64,000 nt of DNA from assembly GCF_001896205.1 (NCBI RefSeq), contig NZ_MPNU01000001.1, positions 2,555,528 through 2,619,527 on the forward strand, in the 5' to 3' direction. This document shows positions 52,881 to 63,963 of this stretch, piece by piece; the first letter of the stretch is position 1; the number at the start of each line of letters is the position of its first letter. The stretch comes from Edwardsiella piscicida (GTDB lineage Bacteria > Pseudomonadota > Gammaproteobacteria > Enterobacterales > Enterobacteriaceae). The notes below the pieces were generated by a model, which saw nothing but the letters and a program-made list of their open reading frames with translations, did not search any database and was not told the origin of the DNA. Made by a program: the position numbers and the translations under genes.

Positions 52881-53309
52881 ATGACGGTAAAAGTGGGGGT
52901 CGGCGTGATCATCGTGAACGCCGCTGGCCAGATTTTGCTCGGAAAACGCTGCGGCAGCCACGCACCCTACTGGTCGATCCCCGGCGGCCACGTTGAGCAG
53001 GGAGAAACCTTTGAGCAGACGGCGATGCGTGAAGTGGCCGAGGAGTGTGGCCTGCACATCGATACGCCGCGCTTTGTCGGCGTGACCAATAATCTGCAAA
53101 CCTGGCATGACGAAGGGGTGCACAACGTCTCTATTATTATGCAGGTCAGCGCGCCGGCGGCGGCCACGCCCCAACGCTGCGAACCGGATAAATGTGAATG
53201 CTGGCAATGGTGCGATCCGCGTCAGCTGCCGCAGCCTTGCTTTGACGCCTGTCAGCAGGGCGTTCAGCTGTGGCTCACCCAGCAACCCTACTGCGCTACG
53301 CCGGCGTAG
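52881..53309 (+). CDS. Nudix hydrolase (nucleotide diphosphatase type)
   Basis: 142 residues. Complete Nudix box [24 protein letters not shown], with flanking strands [19 protein letters not shown] and YWSIPGG. N-terminal half resembles NUDT15/MutT-like nucleotide triphosphate pyrophosphatases; substrate not determinable. Strong RBS (GGAG). It stands alone between the fruBKA and glnHPQ control regions. Confidence 0.88.
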   Translation: MTVKVGVGVIIVNAAGQILLGKRCGSHAPYWSIPGGHVEQGETFEQTAMREVAEECGLHIDTPRFVGVTNNLQTWHDEGVHNVSIIMQVSAPAAATPQRCEPDKCECWQWCDPRQLPQPCFDACQQGVQLWLTQQPYCATPA

Positions 53310-53420
53310 CGGCGCTGCGGTGCGGTCAAAACCGCACCGCTCCAGTGCACTCGCCCTGCTGAACAAAAATAAAGCAATATGAGTAAGATAATCTTCTCTC
53401 GCACCATCCTCTACGGCTAC

Positions 53421-53489
53421 TGCACCAAAACGGTTAACGCATAAACCGCTATCGCACCAATATCGACCATAACGCACTCAAATGGTGCA
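53421..53489 (+). promoter_or_regulatory. NtrC (GlnG) enhancer-like sites upstream of glnH
   Basis: Sites at 53421-53437 (TGCACCAAAACGGTTAA) and 53473-53489 (CGCACTCAAATGGTGCA) each match 14 of 17 positions of the NtrC consensus TGCACCAAAATGGTGCA. A weaker one lies at 53453-53469. They sit about 85-155 bp upstream of the sigma-54 promoter, the normal enhancer distance. Confidence 0.8.
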
Positions 53490-53574
53490 CACCCCCGCCC
53501 CGCGCCTGCCCCATCGCTGCGCATTTCTGCCAGTGATAAATATAAACACTTGATAATAAATATAAATAAATAGT

Positions 53575-53590
53575 TGGCACGTTTCTTTCA
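53575..53590 (+). promoter_or_regulatory. Sigma-54 promoter of glnHPQ
   Basis: TGGCACG, 4 bases, TTTCA: matches the -24/-12 sigma-54 consensus (TGGCACGNNNNTTGCA) with one substitution at -12. About 54 bp before the glnH start. Confidence 0.85.
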
Positions 53591-53643
53591 TTATATCCAG
53601 AGCAAACACAAGCGGCTTATCGCAAAGACAAGGAACCATTACG

Positions 53644-54390
53644 ATGAAAGCAATGTTGAAAGCCTCCGTGGCAGCCCTGGCGCTGGCCTTCGCCGTCAGC
53701 GCTCAGGCTGCGGAAAAACCGCTGATCGTCGCCACCGATACGGCGTTCGTCCCATTCGAATTTAAAAAGGGCGATAAATATGTCGGTTTCGATATCGACC
53801 TGTGGGATGCCATCGCGAAGCAGCTGCACCTAAGCTATACGCTGAAACCGATGGACTTCAGCGGGATCATTCCCGCGCTGCAGACCCGTAACGTGGATCT
53901 GGCGCTGGCCGGCATCAGCATTACCGAGGAGCGCAAGAAAGCCATCGACTTCTCCGATGGCTACTACAACAGCGGCCTGATGGTCATGGTGAAGAGCGAC
54001 AACGCGCAGATCCACGGAGTGAAGGATCTGGACGGCAAAGTGCTGGCCGTGAAGAGCGGCACGGCCGGCGTAGACTATGCAAAGGCGCACGTAAAGAGCA
54101 AGGATCTGCGTCAGTTCCCTAATATTGATAACGCCTATCTGGAGCTGGCAACCGGCCGCGCCGACGCCGTCCTGCACGATACCCCCAACATCCTTTACTT
54201 TATTAAAACCGCGGGCAACGGTCAGTTTAAGGCCGTCGGCGACTCGCTGGAGGCCCAGGCCTACGGCATCGCCTTCCCGAAGGGCAGCGATGCGCTGCGC
54301 GAGCAGGTCAACGGCGCGCTGAAAACCCTGAAAGCGAATGGGACCTACGCAGCTATCTATAAAAAATGGTTCGGCGTCGAACCGAAGTAA
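53644..54390 (+). CDS. glnH: Glutamine ABC transporter substrate-binding protein GlnH
   Basis: 248 residues, periplasmic. Signal peptide to AQA/AEKP; family-3 solute-binding signature [39 protein letters not shown] and HDTPNILYF as in E. coli GlnH. Captures L-glutamine for GlnPQ. Nitrogen-regulated by the sites above. Confidence 0.97.
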   Translation: MKAMLKASVAALALAFAVSAQAAEKPLIVATDTAFVPFEFKKGDKYVGFDIDLWDAIAKQLHLSYTLKPMDFSGIIPALQTRNVDLALAGISITEERKKAIDFSDGYYNSGLMVMVKSDNAQIHGVKDLDGKVLAVKSGTAGVDYAKAHVKSKDLRQFPNIDNAYLELATGRADAVLHDTPNILYFIKTAGNGQFKAVGDSLEAQAYGIAFPKGSDALREQVNGALKTLKANGTYAAIYKKWFGVEPK

Positions 54391-54396
54391 TGCTTT

Positions 54397-54419
54397 GGGC
54401 GCCCGCGGGGCGCCCCTTT
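54397..54419 (+). terminator. glnH-glnP intercistronic hairpin
   Basis: GGGCGCCC, 3-base spacer, GGGCGCCC: a very stable hairpin followed by TTT. Such hairpins after binding-protein genes commonly stabilise or partly terminate the transcript so that GlnH exceeds GlnPQ. Confidence 0.7.
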
Positions 54420-54471
54420 GCCCTCGCGGGCGTTGCACGGTAACACATACGGTTTTACCAGGAGAATCAAC

Positions 54472-55128
54472 ATGCAGTTTGACTGGAGCGCCATCTGGGA
54501 TGCCATCCCGCTGCTGCTGGAAGGCGCCAAACTCACCCTTTGGATCTCGGTGCTGGGGCTGCTCGGCGGCCTGATCATCGGCCTGGCCGCTGGCTTCGCG
54601 CGCGCCTTCGGCGGCTGGCTAAGCAACCACATCGCCCTGGTGTTTATCGAGCTTATCCGCGGCACCCCCATCGTGGTTCAGGTGATGTTTATCTACTTCG
54701 CCCTGCCGATGATGATGCCGCTGCGTATCGACCCTTTCAGCGCCGCCGTCATCACGATCATGATCAACTCCGGCGCCTATATCGCCGAGATTACCCGCGG
54801 CGCGGTGCTCTCCATCCACAGCGGCTTCCGCGAGGCGGGGCTGGCTCTGGGCCTCTCCCGCCGCGATACCCTGCGCTACGTGATCATGCCGCTGGCGCTG
54901 CGCCGCATGCTGCCCCCGCTGGGAAACCAGTGGATCGTCAGCATCAAGGATACCTCGCTGTTTATCGTCATCGGCGTGGCCGAGCTGACCCGTCAGGGAC
55001 AGGAAATCATCGCCGGAAACTTCCGCGCCATGGAAATCTGGAGCGCCGTCGCCGTGATCTACCTGATCATGACGCTGGCCCTGAGCTTTGTCCTACGCCG
55101 TCTTGAAAAAAGATTGAAAATCATATGA
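54472..55128 (+). CDS. glnP: Glutamine ABC transporter permease GlnP
   Basis: 218 residues, about five membrane segments, HisMQ-type permease. EAA loop: [32 protein letters not shown]. Start after AGGAG ([18 protein letters not shown]). Overlaps glnQ by 4 bp. Confidence 0.97.
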   Translation: MQFDWSAIWDAIPLLLEGAKLTLWISVLGLLGGLIIGLAAGFARAFGGWLSNHIALVFIELIRGTPIVVQVMFIYFALPMMMPLRIDPFSAAVITIMINSGAYIAEITRGAVLSIHSGFREAGLALGLSRRDTLRYVIMPLALRRMLPPLGNQWIVSIKDTSLFIVIGVAELTRQGQEIIAGNFRAMEIWSAVAVIYLIMTLALSFVLRRLEKRLKII

Positions 55129-55847
55129 TTGAATTTAAAAACGTCGATAAAAGCTTCGGTCAGACCGCCGTCCTGCACGATATCAACCTGCGTATTCAGC
55201 CGGGTGAGGTGGTCGTGATCATCGGCCCCTCCGGCTCGGGAAAGTCGACCCTGCTGCGCTGCATCAACAAGCTGGAGGTCATCAGCCGCGGTCAGCTGCT
55301 GGTGGACGGTATGGACGTCAACGATCCCAAGGTCGATGAGCGCCTGATCCGCCAGGAGGCCGGGATGGTCTTCCAACAGTTTTATCTGTTCCCCCACCTG
55401 ACCGCGCTGGAAAACGTCATGTTCGGCCCCATCCGGGTTCGCGGCATGAGCCGGGCCGATGCCGAACAGCGCGCGCGCACTCTGCTGGCCAAAGTGGGGC
55501 TGTCCGAACGCGCCCATCACTATCCGTCGGAGCTCTCCGGCGGACAGCAGCAGCGGGTGGCGATCGCCCGCGCGCTGGCGGTCAAGCCCAAGCTGATGCT
55601 GTTCGATGAGCCGACATCCGCGCTGGACCCCGAGCTGCGCCATGAGGTGCTGACGGTGATGAAAGATTTGGCGGAGGAGGGCATGACCATGGTCATCGTC
55701 ACGCATGAAATCGGCTTTGCCGAAAAGGTGGCGTCGCGGCTGATCTTCGTCGATAAAGGTCGTATCAGCGCCGACGGCAGCCCGCAGCAGCTGATCCAGA
55801 CGCCGCCCAACGAGCGTCTGCGCGAGTTTCTGCAGCACGTCGCGTGA
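55125..55847 (+). CDS. glnQ: Glutamine ABC transporter ATPase GlnQ
   Basis: 240 residues. Walker [11 protein letters not shown]-loop FQQFYLF, signature LSGGQQQR, Walker [13 protein letters not shown], switch His in [11 protein letters not shown]. Energises glutamine import with GlnP. Confidence 0.98.
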   Translation: MIEFKNVDKSFGQTAVLHDINLRIQPGEVVVIIGPSGSGKSTLLRCINKLEVISRGQLLVDGMDVNDPKVDERLIRQEAGMVFQQFYLFPHLTALENVMFGPIRVRGMSRADAEQRARTLLAKVGLSERAHHYPSELSGGQQQRVAIARALAVKPKLMLFDEPTSALDPELRHEVLTVMKDLAEEGMTMVIVTHEIGFAEKVASRLIFVDKGRISADGSPQQLIQTPPNERLREFLQHVA

Positions 55848-55854
55848 TCGTCCG

Positions 55855-55882
55855 CCGGGACCGCCCGCGCGGGTGGCCCCGG
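55855..55882. terminator. Hairpin between convergent glnQ and rlmF
   Basis: CCGGGACCGCCC / GGGTGGCCCCGG stem with one mismatch and a 4-base loop; no T-run. Possible shared transcript end. Confidence 0.45.
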
Positions 55883-55889
55883 CGCGCGC

Positions 55890-56819
55890 TCAGAATCGCC
55901 AGGCGATAAAGCGGCTCACTTTCTGCCCCTGCGCCATCGTCACCTCACGCATCTCCTTCACCGGGATTGCGCGCAGCGCCCTGCGCAGCGCCGGCAGCGT
56001 CTCTCGCCGAGAGACCAGCGAGGTAAACCACCCCACCTGCGTCGCAAACGCGCGGCTCTCCGCGATCATCCGCAGAATGAACGCCTGCTCACCGCCGTCG
56101 CACCACAGCTCATCCGCCTTGCCGCCAAAGTTCAGCATCGCCGCCTGCGGCGGCCGCAGCCCCAGGTTGGTCAGCTTCCGCTGACTGCCCGCGGCGGCCT
56201 CCGCCGCGCTGCGGTGAAAGGGGGGATTGCACATCGTCGCGGCGTAGTACTCCCCGGCCTTGATAATCCCCTGAAAAATCACCTGCGGCTGACGCTGACG
56301 ACGCAGGCGAATCCGCGTCCCCAGCGCCGGATTGGCCCGGATGATGGCCGCCGCGGCCGCCAGCGCCTGCGCCGAAATATCGCTGCCGGTAAAGCGCCAG
56401 CCGTATTCGGCCTGCCCCAGCAGCGGGTAGATGCAGTTGGCGCCGGTGCCGATATCCAGCACGCAGGTCTGCGCGCCGCGCGGAATAGCGCCGTCGGCGC
56501 GGGTGCTGGCCAGCAAATCGGCCAGATAGTGCAGGTAGTCGGCACGACCCGGGATCGGCGGACAGAGAAACTGCGCGGGAATATCCCAGTGCGCGATGCC
56601 ATAGTCCTGCGCCAGCAGCGCCCGGTTGAGCGCCCGAACCGCCTGCGGATCGGCGAAGTCGATGCTTTCGCCGCCGTTCGGCGTCGCTCGAACAAAGTCT
56701 CCCAGCGCGGGAGAGATCCGGCACAGCGCCGCCATATCGTAGCGGCCATGGTGGCGGTTACGCGGGTGCAGGCCCGCTTTCTGGCGCCGATCCGGCGGCG
56801 TGACTGGCTTATGGTTCAT
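55890..56819 (-). CDS. rlmF: 23S rRNA (adenine(1618)-N6)-methyltransferase RlmF
   Basis: 309 residues. SAM motif [17 protein letters not shown] and the N6-adenine catalytic motif NPPF in [15 protein letters not shown] terminus [20 protein letters not shown] is typical. In E. coli rlmF also lies near glnQPH. Confidence 0.96.
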   Translation of the reverse strand: MNHKPVTPPDRRQKAGLHPRNRHHGRYDMAALCRISPALGDFVRATPNGGESIDFADPQAVRALNRALLAQDYGIAHWDIPAQFLCPPIPGRADYLHYLADLLASTRADGAIPRGAQTCVLDIGTGANCIYPLLGQAEYGWRFTGSDISAQALAAAAAIIRANPALGTRIRLRRQRQPQVIFQGIIKAGEYYAATMCNPPFHRSAAEAAAGSQRKLTNLGLRPPQAAMLNFGGKADELWCDGGEQAFILRMIAESRAFATQVGWFTSLVSRRETLPALRRALRAIPVKEMREVTMAQGQKVSRFIAWRF

Positions 56820-57023
56820 GATTCACTTCGGGGGAGTCGCTCAAACAGGGCGGCAAGTATACCCATTTCAGCGCCGGACACCTACCCTCCTGCGCTTTCC
56901 CTCTGCAACCCGTCGCGGGGTGGCGTATACTGCGCACTCGGAGAGTGACCGCATCGATCTCGCAACCGTGCGCCCGGCACCGCCGCGATCGCCTGCGGTC
57001 ACCGGTTTTGGAGCCCGTTTCCC

Positions 57024-58874
57024 ATGCGCTTACCCGCCCTGCTCGGTTCGATACTGGGACTTATGCTGCCCCTGCTCTGTGCGGCGGTGCAGCCGGACAC
57101 CATCGACGAACGCTACGCCATCGCCCTTCGGGGCGAGGCCAAATACGCCGCGGGCTTTAGCCACGTTGACTATGCCAACCCCGCCGCGCCCAAGGGGGGT
57201 ACCCTGCGCCTGGCCGCTATCGGCAGCTATGACAACTTTAACCCCTACGCCGCGTACGGCACCCCGGCCATCCGCAGCGCACGGCTGTTCGATACCCTGT
57301 TCTGCCCCTCCGCCGATGAGCTCGATAGCGCCTATCCGCTGATCGGTGCCTCGATCCGCTACGATCGCCGCTTCCGCTGGGCTGAGGTGGCCATCAACCC
57401 CGACGCCCGCTTTCAGGACCGCACGCCGATCGCCGCCCGGGACGTCGCGTTCAGCTTTCACGCGCTGATGACCCAGGGCCCCGCGGCCTTTCGTCAGCGT
57501 TTTCATGGCATTACCCTGCGCCCCCTCTCGCCGTTGACCATACGCATTGAGCAGCCATTCTCCGACAAGGCGCGCATTCTGGCGCTGTTGACCCAGCTGC
57601 CGATCCTGCCGCAGCACGCCTGGCATCAACGATCGCTGCGTCATCCTCTCCGCCAGCCGCCCATCGGCAGCGGCCCCTATCGCATCGTCCGCTACCGCCT
57701 GGGCCACAGCGTCACCTATCAGCGACTGGCCGACTATTGGGCGGCCAATCTGCCGATCAACCGCGGACGCTATAACCTCGATACCCTGCACTATACCTAC
57801 TACCCCAGCCAACGGGCGGCGCAAGCGGCCTTTCTGCACGATCGGATCGATGTGTGGCTGGAGACCTCCCCGGCTCGCTGGGCGAGCCAATACCCCCAGC
57901 GCCGCGTAGCCCGCGGCGAGATCGTCAAGGCCGATCTTCGCAGCCACGCCGCCCAGGCAACCCGCTGGCTGGCGTTCAATAACCAGCTTCCCCTGTTCCG
58001 CGACCGTCGGGTACGCGAAGCCATTTCGCTGGCCTTCGACTTTCCGACGCTCAACCGCCGCCTTTACCACGGCGACTACCGACGCGCCGACAGCTATTTC
58101 CAGAACACCCCCTACGCCGCGCACGGCTATCCCAGCGCCGCGGAGCTGCTCTGGCTCGCCCCCCTCAAAGGCGAGGTGCCGGCCGCCGTCTTTCTGCATC
58201 GCTACCGCCCGAGCGGCGAGCATACCCTGGCCGACCTGCGGCGAGCCCAGGCGCTGCTGACCCGGGCCGGCTGGCGTCGTCACGGCCCATGGCTGGTCAA
58301 TCAGGTAGACGGACGGCGCTTTGTCTTCACCCTGCTGCTGCCGTACGGCAGTCGGCTACACTATGTCGTCCCCCTGCGCGATAGCCTGGCCCGCCTGGGG
58401 ATCGATATGCAGATCCGCGCGGCGCCGCGCGGCCAGTTCAGCCGCCTGGCTCGCCGCCATGCCTTCGGCATGATCCCGCTGATCTACCCGGCGACCCCCT
58501 TTCCCTCCCCGGCGCTGCGGGTGCGCTGGGGATCCCGCTACGCCGATGGCCGCGGCAATATCGCCAACGTCCGCGATGGCGCGGTCGACGCGCTGCTGGC
58601 CCACATCGCCGCGCAGCAGCGCTCACCCGATGCGCTGCTGGCGTTAGGTCGGGCGCTGGACAGGGTCTTAACGTGGAATGCGTTTATGCTGCCGCTGTGG
58701 TATTCCGACCACCGGCATCTCGCCTATTGGAACCGATTTGCGATGCCGGCGCAGCGGCCGCGCTACGGTCTGGGATTGGATTCTTGGTGGTATGACGTCA
58801 ATCGCGCGGCGCGTCTGCCGCCGCAGGGGAGCGCAGGGGCCGACGATGTCACAGAAACGCGTGCGCCGCGATAG
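57024..58874 (+). CDS. yejA: Oligopeptide-type ABC substrate-binding protein YejA
   Basis: 616 residues, periplasmic (signal peptide to CAA/VQP or nearby). SBP family 5: YANPAAPKGGTLRLAAIGSYDNFNPYAAYG, FDTLFCPSADEL, IGSGPYRIVRYRLG, and C-terminal WYSDHRHLAYWNRF. Binds peptides such as microcin C in E. coli. In E. coli yejBEF (permeases and ATPase) follow; here they are absent and yejG lies tail-to-tail. The last 26 bp overlap yejG. The arginine-rich C-terminal tail may be altered relative to other YejA proteins. Confidence 0.92.
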   Translation: MRLPALLGSILGLMLPLLCAAVQPDTIDERYAIALRGEAKYAAGFSHVDYANPAAPKGGTLRLAAIGSYDNFNPYAAYGTPAIRSARLFDTLFCPSADELDSAYPLIGASIRYDRRFRWAEVAINPDARFQDRTPIAARDVAFSFHALMTQGPAAFRQRFHGITLRPLSPLTIRIEQPFSDKARILALLTQLPILPQHAWHQRSLRHPLRQPPIGSGPYRIVRYRLGHSVTYQRLADYWAANLPINRGRYNLDTLHYTYYPSQRAAQAAFLHDRIDVWLETSPARWASQYPQRRVARGEIVKADLRSHAAQATRWLAFNNQLPLFRDRRVREAISLAFDFPTLNRRLYHGDYRRADSYFQNTPYAAHGYPSAAELLWLAPLKGEVPAAVFLHRYRPSGEHTLADLRRAQALLTRAGWRRHGPWLVNQVDGRRFVFTLLLPYGSRLHYVVPLRDSLARLGIDMQIRAAPRGQFSRLARRHAFGMIPLIYPATPFPSPALRVRWGSRYADGRGNIANVRDGAVDALLAHIAAQQRSPDALLALGRALDRVLTWNAFMLPLWYSDHRHLAYWNRFAMPAQRPRYGLGLDSWWYDVNRAARLPPQGSAGADDVTETRAPR

Positions 58875-59202
58875 GCTCTGCGATGGCCACTCCGTCATTC
58901 TTCAGACGGCACATCACCGTGCTCTCATCCTCTGGATCGACAAACAGACAGGGCTCGCCGTCAAGCGCAACGATAGTGCAGGCAACGGGCATCTCCTGCA
59001 GGGAAAGGTACATATCGCGCATCACCTGCCAGGCACTCTCGCCGCGCTGACTCAACAGCTTCAGGCCGATCAGCCGGTTGGCCGCGCCCTGCGCTTCCGG
59101 ATCCGGAATCGGCTCGACCTGGACGCCGGTGCGCCCAGACGCCCAGCGGTAGCGCTGCGGCAACCGATGAACTATCGACAGCTGGAGATTGTTCACGTTC
59201 AT
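58849..59202 (-). CDS. yejG: YejG family protein
   Basis: 117 residues. NLQLSIVHRLPQRYRWASG at the N terminus and EGEPCLFV-like (LDGEPCLFVDPEDE) and CRLKNDGVAIAEP at the C terminus match E. coli YejG, a small cytosolic protein of uncertain function. The start is set at the ATG before NVNNLQLS. Its 3' end overlaps the yejA 3' end by 26 bp. Confidence 0.9.
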   Translation of the reverse strand: MNVNNLQLSIVHRLPQRYRWASGRTGVQVEPIPDPEAQGAANRLIGLKLLSQRGESAWQVMRDMYLSLQEMPVACTIVALDGEPCLFVDPEDESTVMCRLKNDGVAIAEPIAAHAFL

Positions 59203-59378
59203 ACCCTGATGATAAACACGGCACAATTTTTTCACAAAAAACTCACACCGTAAATGCTGAATCGCGTAAATTCGCGCAAATAACCGATTGACAGCGATTA
59301 ATTTCGTCAGAATTGATTACATATCACCAACATTGTCGATATTCTCGCCGCGCCGACGGCGGGCGAGCCCTTGCGTCG

Positions 59379-60572
59379 TCAGCGTGCCAGAGGTCGTACG
59401 CCGCGCGCCGCATACAGAAAGAGCGCCATTGCCAGGGTGCTGCACAGCGCCATCGACCCGGCCAGCGGCCAGGCGGAGACGATCGGCATCTGCGCCAGCA
59501 GCGCCCCGATCAGCGCGCTGAGGCCAAAACGCAGGGTGCCGGCCAGCGAGGCCGCCGTCCCCGCCATGTGGGGAAAGTTATCCAGGATCACCGCCATCGC
59601 ATTGGAGGTCACCATGGAAATACAGCCGACATAGGCCGCCACCCCGAGCACCAGCGGCCAAAATCCCAGCGCCAGCAGCACGCAGGCCACCAGCCAGGCT
59701 CCCATCACAAACTGCACCAGCAGCCCAACGCGCAGCATCGCCTGCGCACCGTAGCGACGCACGTTACGGCTGTTAATCAGGGTCATCAGAAACAGAAACA
59801 GAATATTCAGGGCAAAATAGTAGCCGAAATGCTGCGGGGAGACGCCGTGCAGGTCGATATAGACAAAGGGGCCGGCGCTGAAGAATGAAAACATCCCGGA
59901 GAAGGAGAACCCGCTGGCCAGCATATAGCACAGCACGCGACGGTGGCGGAACAGCGCGGCAAAATTGGTCAGGGTGGCATACAGCCGAAACGGCTGACGC
60001 CGCTCACGCGGCAGCGTCTCACGGATAAATAGGGCCACCAGCAGCGTCGCCAGCAGCGCCGCCGCCGCCATCGCCCAGAAAATGGCGTGCCAGCTAAACC
60101 ACAGCATCAGCGCGCCGCCCAGCAGCGGCGCCAGCAGCGGGGCGATGGTCATCACCAGCACCACAAACGACATCATGCGCGAAAACTCATCCTTACTGAA
60201 CATATCGCGCATCAGGGCGTTGATCACCACGCTGGCGGCTGCCGCCGCCAGCCCATGCAGCAGACGCAGGGCAATCAGCTGATCGATGCTGTGCGCCAAC
60301 GCACAGGCGGCCCCGGTCAGGGCAAACAGGAGGGTACCGAACAGGATCACCGGCTTACGCCCCACGCTGTCGGCCAGCGGGCCGTAAAACAGCTGTCCGC
60401 AGGCAAAGCCCAGCGTATAGGCGCTCAGGGTCATCTGCACATCGCCGCCGGACACGCCAAACTGCGCGGCGATGACCGGCAAACTGGGCAGGTACATGTC
60501 GATGGCCAGCGGCATCAGCATCGACAGCAGACCCAAGATCAGGATAAGCCTCAGGTGAGACCCGTTTTGCAC
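59379..60572 (-). CDS. bcr: Bcr/CflA family multidrug efflux MFS transporter
   Basis: 397 residues, 12 membrane segments, DHA1 family. [27 protein letters not shown] (segment 1 with motif D), [19 protein letters not shown] (motif A), motif C region near [10 protein letters not shown]. Exports bicyclomycin and related compounds in E. coli. Follows rsuA by 10 bp, as in E. coli. Confidence 0.93.
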   Translation of the reverse strand: MQNGSHLRLILILGLLSMLMPLAIDMYLPSLPVIAAQFGVSGGDVQMTLSAYTLGFACGQLFYGPLADSVGRKPVILFGTLLFALTGAACALAHSIDQLIALRLLHGLAAAAASVVINALMRDMFSKDEFSRMMSFVVLVMTIAPLLAPLLGGALMLWFSWHAIFWAMAAAALLATLLVALFIRETLPRERRQPFRLYATLTNFAALFRHRRVLCYMLASGFSFSGMFSFFSAGPFVYIDLHGVSPQHFGYYFALNILFLFLMTLINSRNVRRYGAQAMLRVGLLVQFVMGAWLVACVLLALGFWPLVLGVAAYVGCISMVTSNAMAVILDNFPHMAGTAASLAGTLRFGLSALIGALLAQMPIVSAWPLAGSMALCSTLAMALFLYAARGVRPLAR

Positions 60573-60582
60573 GCCCGGCTCC

Positions 60583-61290
60583 TTATGCCTTCGCGGCCAT
60601 TACGCTGGCCACCTCATCGTCGCTCAGCGCGCGGTACTCGCCCGGCGCCAGCGCCGCATCCAGCGCAATGGCACCGATACGCTCGCGGTGCAGCCCCACC
60701 ACCCGGTTGCCCACGGCGGCGAACATACGCTTCACCTGATGATAGCGCCCTTCGCTGATGGTCAGACGGACATGATGCTCGTCGAAAGCCTCCAGCTGCG
60801 CCGGCTTGGTCAGATCCGTTTCACCGTTCAACAAAATTCCCTCGGCAAACTGCGCCGCAGTCTGCGGCGCCAGCGGCTGCTCCAGCGTCACCAGATAGCT
60901 CTTCTCACAGTGGTGGCGCGGCGAGGTGATGCGGTGAGACCACTGCCCGTCGTCCGTCAGCAGCACCAGGCCGGTGGTGTCCAGGTCCAGACGCCCGGCG
61001 GCGTGCAGCTTTTCCGCCATCGGTTCATCGATAAAGTAGAGAATGGTGGCATGATCCGGATCGTCCGTCGAGCAGACGTAGCCTTCGGGCTTATGCAGCA
61101 TGAAATAGCGCGGTCCGGTGATAAACGCCAGCACGTTGCCCTCATAGGCAACCTCCTGATCCGGCGTGACCTGCAGCGACCCGCTGCGGGAGACGACACC
61201 ATCGACGGTGACGCGCGAAGCCCGCAGCTCGCGGATCACCAGTGAGCGGCTGATCCCCAGCTGCTGGGAAATAAATTTGTCCAGTCTCAT
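60583..61290 (-). CDS. rsuA: 16S rRNA pseudouridine(516) synthase RsuA
   Basis: 235 residues. N-terminal S4 RNA-binding domain ([23 protein letters not shown]), catalytic Asp in [17 protein letters not shown], and [20 protein letters not shown]. First gene of the rsuA-bcr pair. Confidence 0.97.
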   Translation of the reverse strand: MRLDKFISQQLGISRSLVIRELRASRVTVDGVVSRSGSLQVTPDQEVAYEGNVLAFITGPRYFMLHKPEGYVCSTDDPDHATILYFIDEPMAEKLHAAGRLDLDTTGLVLLTDDGQWSHRITSPRHHCEKSYLVTLEQPLAPQTAAQFAEGILLNGETDLTKPAQLEAFDEHHVRLTISEGRYHQVKRMFAAVGNRVVGLHRERIGAIALDAALAPGEYRALSDDEVASVMAAKA

Positions 61291-61538
61291 GAAACCTGCT
61301 CTGTTATAACCAAGGCGAAATAAAAACCGATATCGTCCGCGGCGTTGTCCCGAGCGCGGGCATCTCCCGCTGCCGCGGCGAACCTAGATCGCGCAGTCTA
61401 CCATAAGGCCCCTATCGCCAGCCATCGCCGCGCAGGAAGCGACGCGCTAGGCTGGATCTCCCGCGCCCGATGGGTAAACTGGAGTCCGTCCGCCGCGCGG
61501 ACACCCAACGTTTCCCTTCGATTCCGAGGTTACACACT

Positions 61539-61781
61539 ATGTCCGCATCCATTCACGGCCACGACGTCATGCGCATGATGCTTGCCAGCGATACGTCCTA
61601 TACCCGCGATGCCCTGATCGCCGCCATTGGCCAGCGCTTCGGCGCCGATGCCCGCTTTCACACCTGCTCCGCGGAGGATCTCAGCGCCGCCGAGCTGGTG
61701 GATCTGCTGGCCGAACGCGGTAAGTTTGTCCCCGCCGCAGGTGGCTTTACCACCCGCGCGGATAAAATCTGCCGCCACTGA
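61539..61781 (+). CDS. yecH: YecH family protein
   Basis: 80 residues. [32 protein letters not shown] and [11 protein letters not shown] match E. coli YecH, a small protein with His/Cys residues that could bind metal; function unknown. ATG at 61539. Its stop overlaps the radD start (TGATG), so the two are co-translated. In E. coli yecH is elsewhere. Confidence 0.88.
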   Translation: MSASIHGHDVMRMMLASDTSYTRDALIAAIGQRFGADARFHTCSAEDLSAAELVDLLAERGKFVPAAGGFTTRADKICRH

Positions 61782-63541
61782 TGGCCTTTACCCTGCGGCC
61801 GTACCAGCGTGAGGCCGTCGATGCCACGCTGGCCCACTTCCGACGTCACCGAGAGCCGGCGCTGATCGTGCTGCCGACCGGCGCCGGGAAAAGCCTGGTG
61901 ATCGCCGAACTGGCCCGCCTGGCGCGCGGACGAGTCCTAGTGCTGGCCCACGTTAAAGAGCTGGTGGCCCAAAACCATGCGAAATACCAGGCCTGGGGGC
62001 TTGAGGCCGACATTTATGCCGCCGGGCTGAAGCAAAAGGGCAGCCAGGCCAAAGTGGTCTTTGGCAGCGTCCAGTCGGTCGCCCGCAATCTCTCCGACTT
62101 CGATGCCGCCTTCTCCCTGCTGATCGTCGATGAGTGTCACCGCATCGGCGATAGCGAGGAGGGACAGTACCAACAGATACTGCAGCATCTGCGCGGCCAT
62201 AACCCGCAGCTGCGGCTACTCGGGCTCACCGCGACCCCCTACCGCCTCGGCAAGGGCTGGATCTACCGCTACCACTATCACGGCATGGTGCGCGGCGACG
62301 AGGCGTGTCTGTTTCAGGACTGCATCTACGAGCTGCCGCTGCGCTATATGATCCGCCATGGCTTTCTGGTGCCGCCGGAGCGGCTGGACATGCCGGTGGT
62401 ACAGTACGACTTCAGCCGTCTGCAGCCGTCGGAGGCCGGGCTCTTCAGCGCCGAGGATCTCAATAGAGAGCTGCGCGATCAGCAGCGCATTACGCCGCAC
62501 ATCGTCAGCCAGATCGAGGAGTATGCGGCCACCCGGCGCGGCGTGATGATCTTCGCCGCCACCGTCGAACACGCCCAGGAGGTACTGGGCCTGCTGCCGA
62601 CGGGCTGCGCGGCGCTGATCAGCGCGCAGACGCCCCATGACGATCGTGACGCGATCATCCGCGATTTCAAGGCGCAGCGGCTGCGCTACCTGGTCAATGT
62701 GGCGGTGCTCACCACCGGCTTTGACGCGCCGCACGTGGATCTGATCGCTATCCTGCGGCCGACGGAGTCCGTCAGTCTATACCAGCAGATCGTCGGGCGC
62801 GGCCTGCGCCTGTGCGACGGCAAACAGGACTGTCTGATCCTCGATTACGCCGGTAACCCACACGATCTCTATACGCCCGAAGTCGGCAGCCGCAAGCCCC
62901 ACGGCGACAGCCAGCCGGTACAGGTGTTCTGCCCCGCCTGTGGCTTTGCCAATACCTTCTGGGGCAAGTGTGACGAGCAGGGCCGTATCGTCGAGCACTA
63001 CGGGCGGCGCTGCCAGGGTTATTTCGAAGACGACGAAGGGCAACGCGAGCAGTGCGACTATCGATTCCGCTTTAAAAACTGCCCGCAGTGCAATGCGGAA
63101 AACGATATCGCCGCCCGCCGCTGCCATCAGTGCGCCGCGCTGCTGGTCGACGCTGACGATATGCTGAAGGCGGCGCTGAGGCTGAAAGATGCGCTGGTGC
63201 TACGCTGCGGCGGCATGCAGCTGCGCTGCGGGGAGGATGCCAAGGGCGAGTGGCTGCAGATCACCTACTACGACGAGGACGGTGCCGACGTCAGCGAGCG
63301 CTTCCGCCTGACCACCCCGGCCCAGCGCACCGCCTTTGCCCAGCTCTTTCTCCGCCCGCATCAGCGGGCGCCGGGCTGTGAGCTGATCTGGCAGCGGGCG
63401 GCCGATATCGTGGCGCAGCAGGATGCCCTGCGCGCACCCGACTTTGTGGTGGCGCGCCGCCGGGGCCAATTCTGGCAGGTTCGGCAAAAAGTATTTGACT
63501 ATCAGGGGCGTTTTCGCAAGGCGAACCAGCTGCGCGGCTAA
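61781..63541 (+). CDS. radD: RadD (YejH), SF2 ATPase/helicase-like DNA repair protein
   Basis: 586 residues, the E. coli length. Walker [19 protein letters not shown] in [11 protein letters not shown], motif [11 protein letters not shown], motif [17 protein letters not shown]-terminal zinc region carries FCPACG and repeated C-x2-C pairs (CPQCN, CHQC). Acts with RecA and in double-strand break and crosslink repair in E. coli. Translationally coupled to yecH. Confidence 0.96.
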   Translation: MAFTLRPYQREAVDATLAHFRRHREPALIVLPTGAGKSLVIAELARLARGRVLVLAHVKELVAQNHAKYQAWGLEADIYAAGLKQKGSQAKVVFGSVQSVARNLSDFDAAFSLLIVDECHRIGDSEEGQYQQILQHLRGHNPQLRLLGLTATPYRLGKGWIYRYHYHGMVRGDEACLFQDCIYELPLRYMIRHGFLVPPERLDMPVVQYDFSRLQPSEAGLFSAEDLNRELRDQQRITPHIVSQIEEYAATRRGVMIFAATVEHAQEVLGLLPTGCAALISAQTPHDDRDAIIRDFKAQRLRYLVNVAVLTTGFDAPHVDLIAILRPTESVSLYQQIVGRGLRLCDGKQDCLILDYAGNPHDLYTPEVGSRKPHGDSQPVQVFCPACGFANTFWGKCDEQGRIVEHYGRRCQGYFEDDEGQREQCDYRFRFKNCPQCNAENDIAARRCHQCAALLVDADDMLKAALRLKDALVLRCGGMQLRCGEDAKGEWLQITYYDEDGADVSERFRLTTPAQRTAFAQLFLRPHQRAPGCELIWQRAADIVAQQDALRAPDFVVARRRGQFWQVRQKVFDYQGRFRKANQLRG

Positions 63542-63678
63542 TTTATTTGCCGTCCCTGCGCGGATCGGCTAGAATGCCGCCCGCCTTGTTAAGGGTGTTA
63601 ACCTAAGACTGGCGCACGATATCCCGTCTGCTGCTGGGTCGCCTGTAGCAGGCTTCATTTTTTTAAAGAGATAGATCA

Positions 63679-63963
63679 ATGTTCACGATCAACGCTGAAG
63701 TACGTAACGAGCAGGGTAAGGGTGCGAGCCGCCGCCTGCGCACCGCCGGCAAATTCCCGGCAATCGTTTATGGTGGTAGCGAAGCCGCGCTGTCCGTTAC
63801 CCTGGACCACGACACCACCATGAACATGTCTGAAAAAGACGGTTTCTACACCGACGTTCTGACGCTGTCCGTTGACGGCAAAGAGATCAAAGTGAAGATT
63901 CAGGCGGTACAGCGTCATCCGTACAAGCCGAAAATCACGCACATCGACTTCGTTCGCGCTTAA
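63679..63963 (+). CDS. rplY: 50S ribosomal protein L25
   Basis: 94 residues, the short gammaproteobacterial form. [26 protein letters not shown], and [18 protein letters not shown] are typical. Binds 5S rRNA. GAG-containing RBS upstream. Followed only by 37 bases of window. Confidence 0.98.
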   Translation: MFTINAEVRNEQGKGASRRLRTAGKFPAIVYGGSEAALSVTLDHDTTMNMSEKDGFYTDVLTLSVDGKEIKVKIQAVQRHPYKPKITHIDFVRA

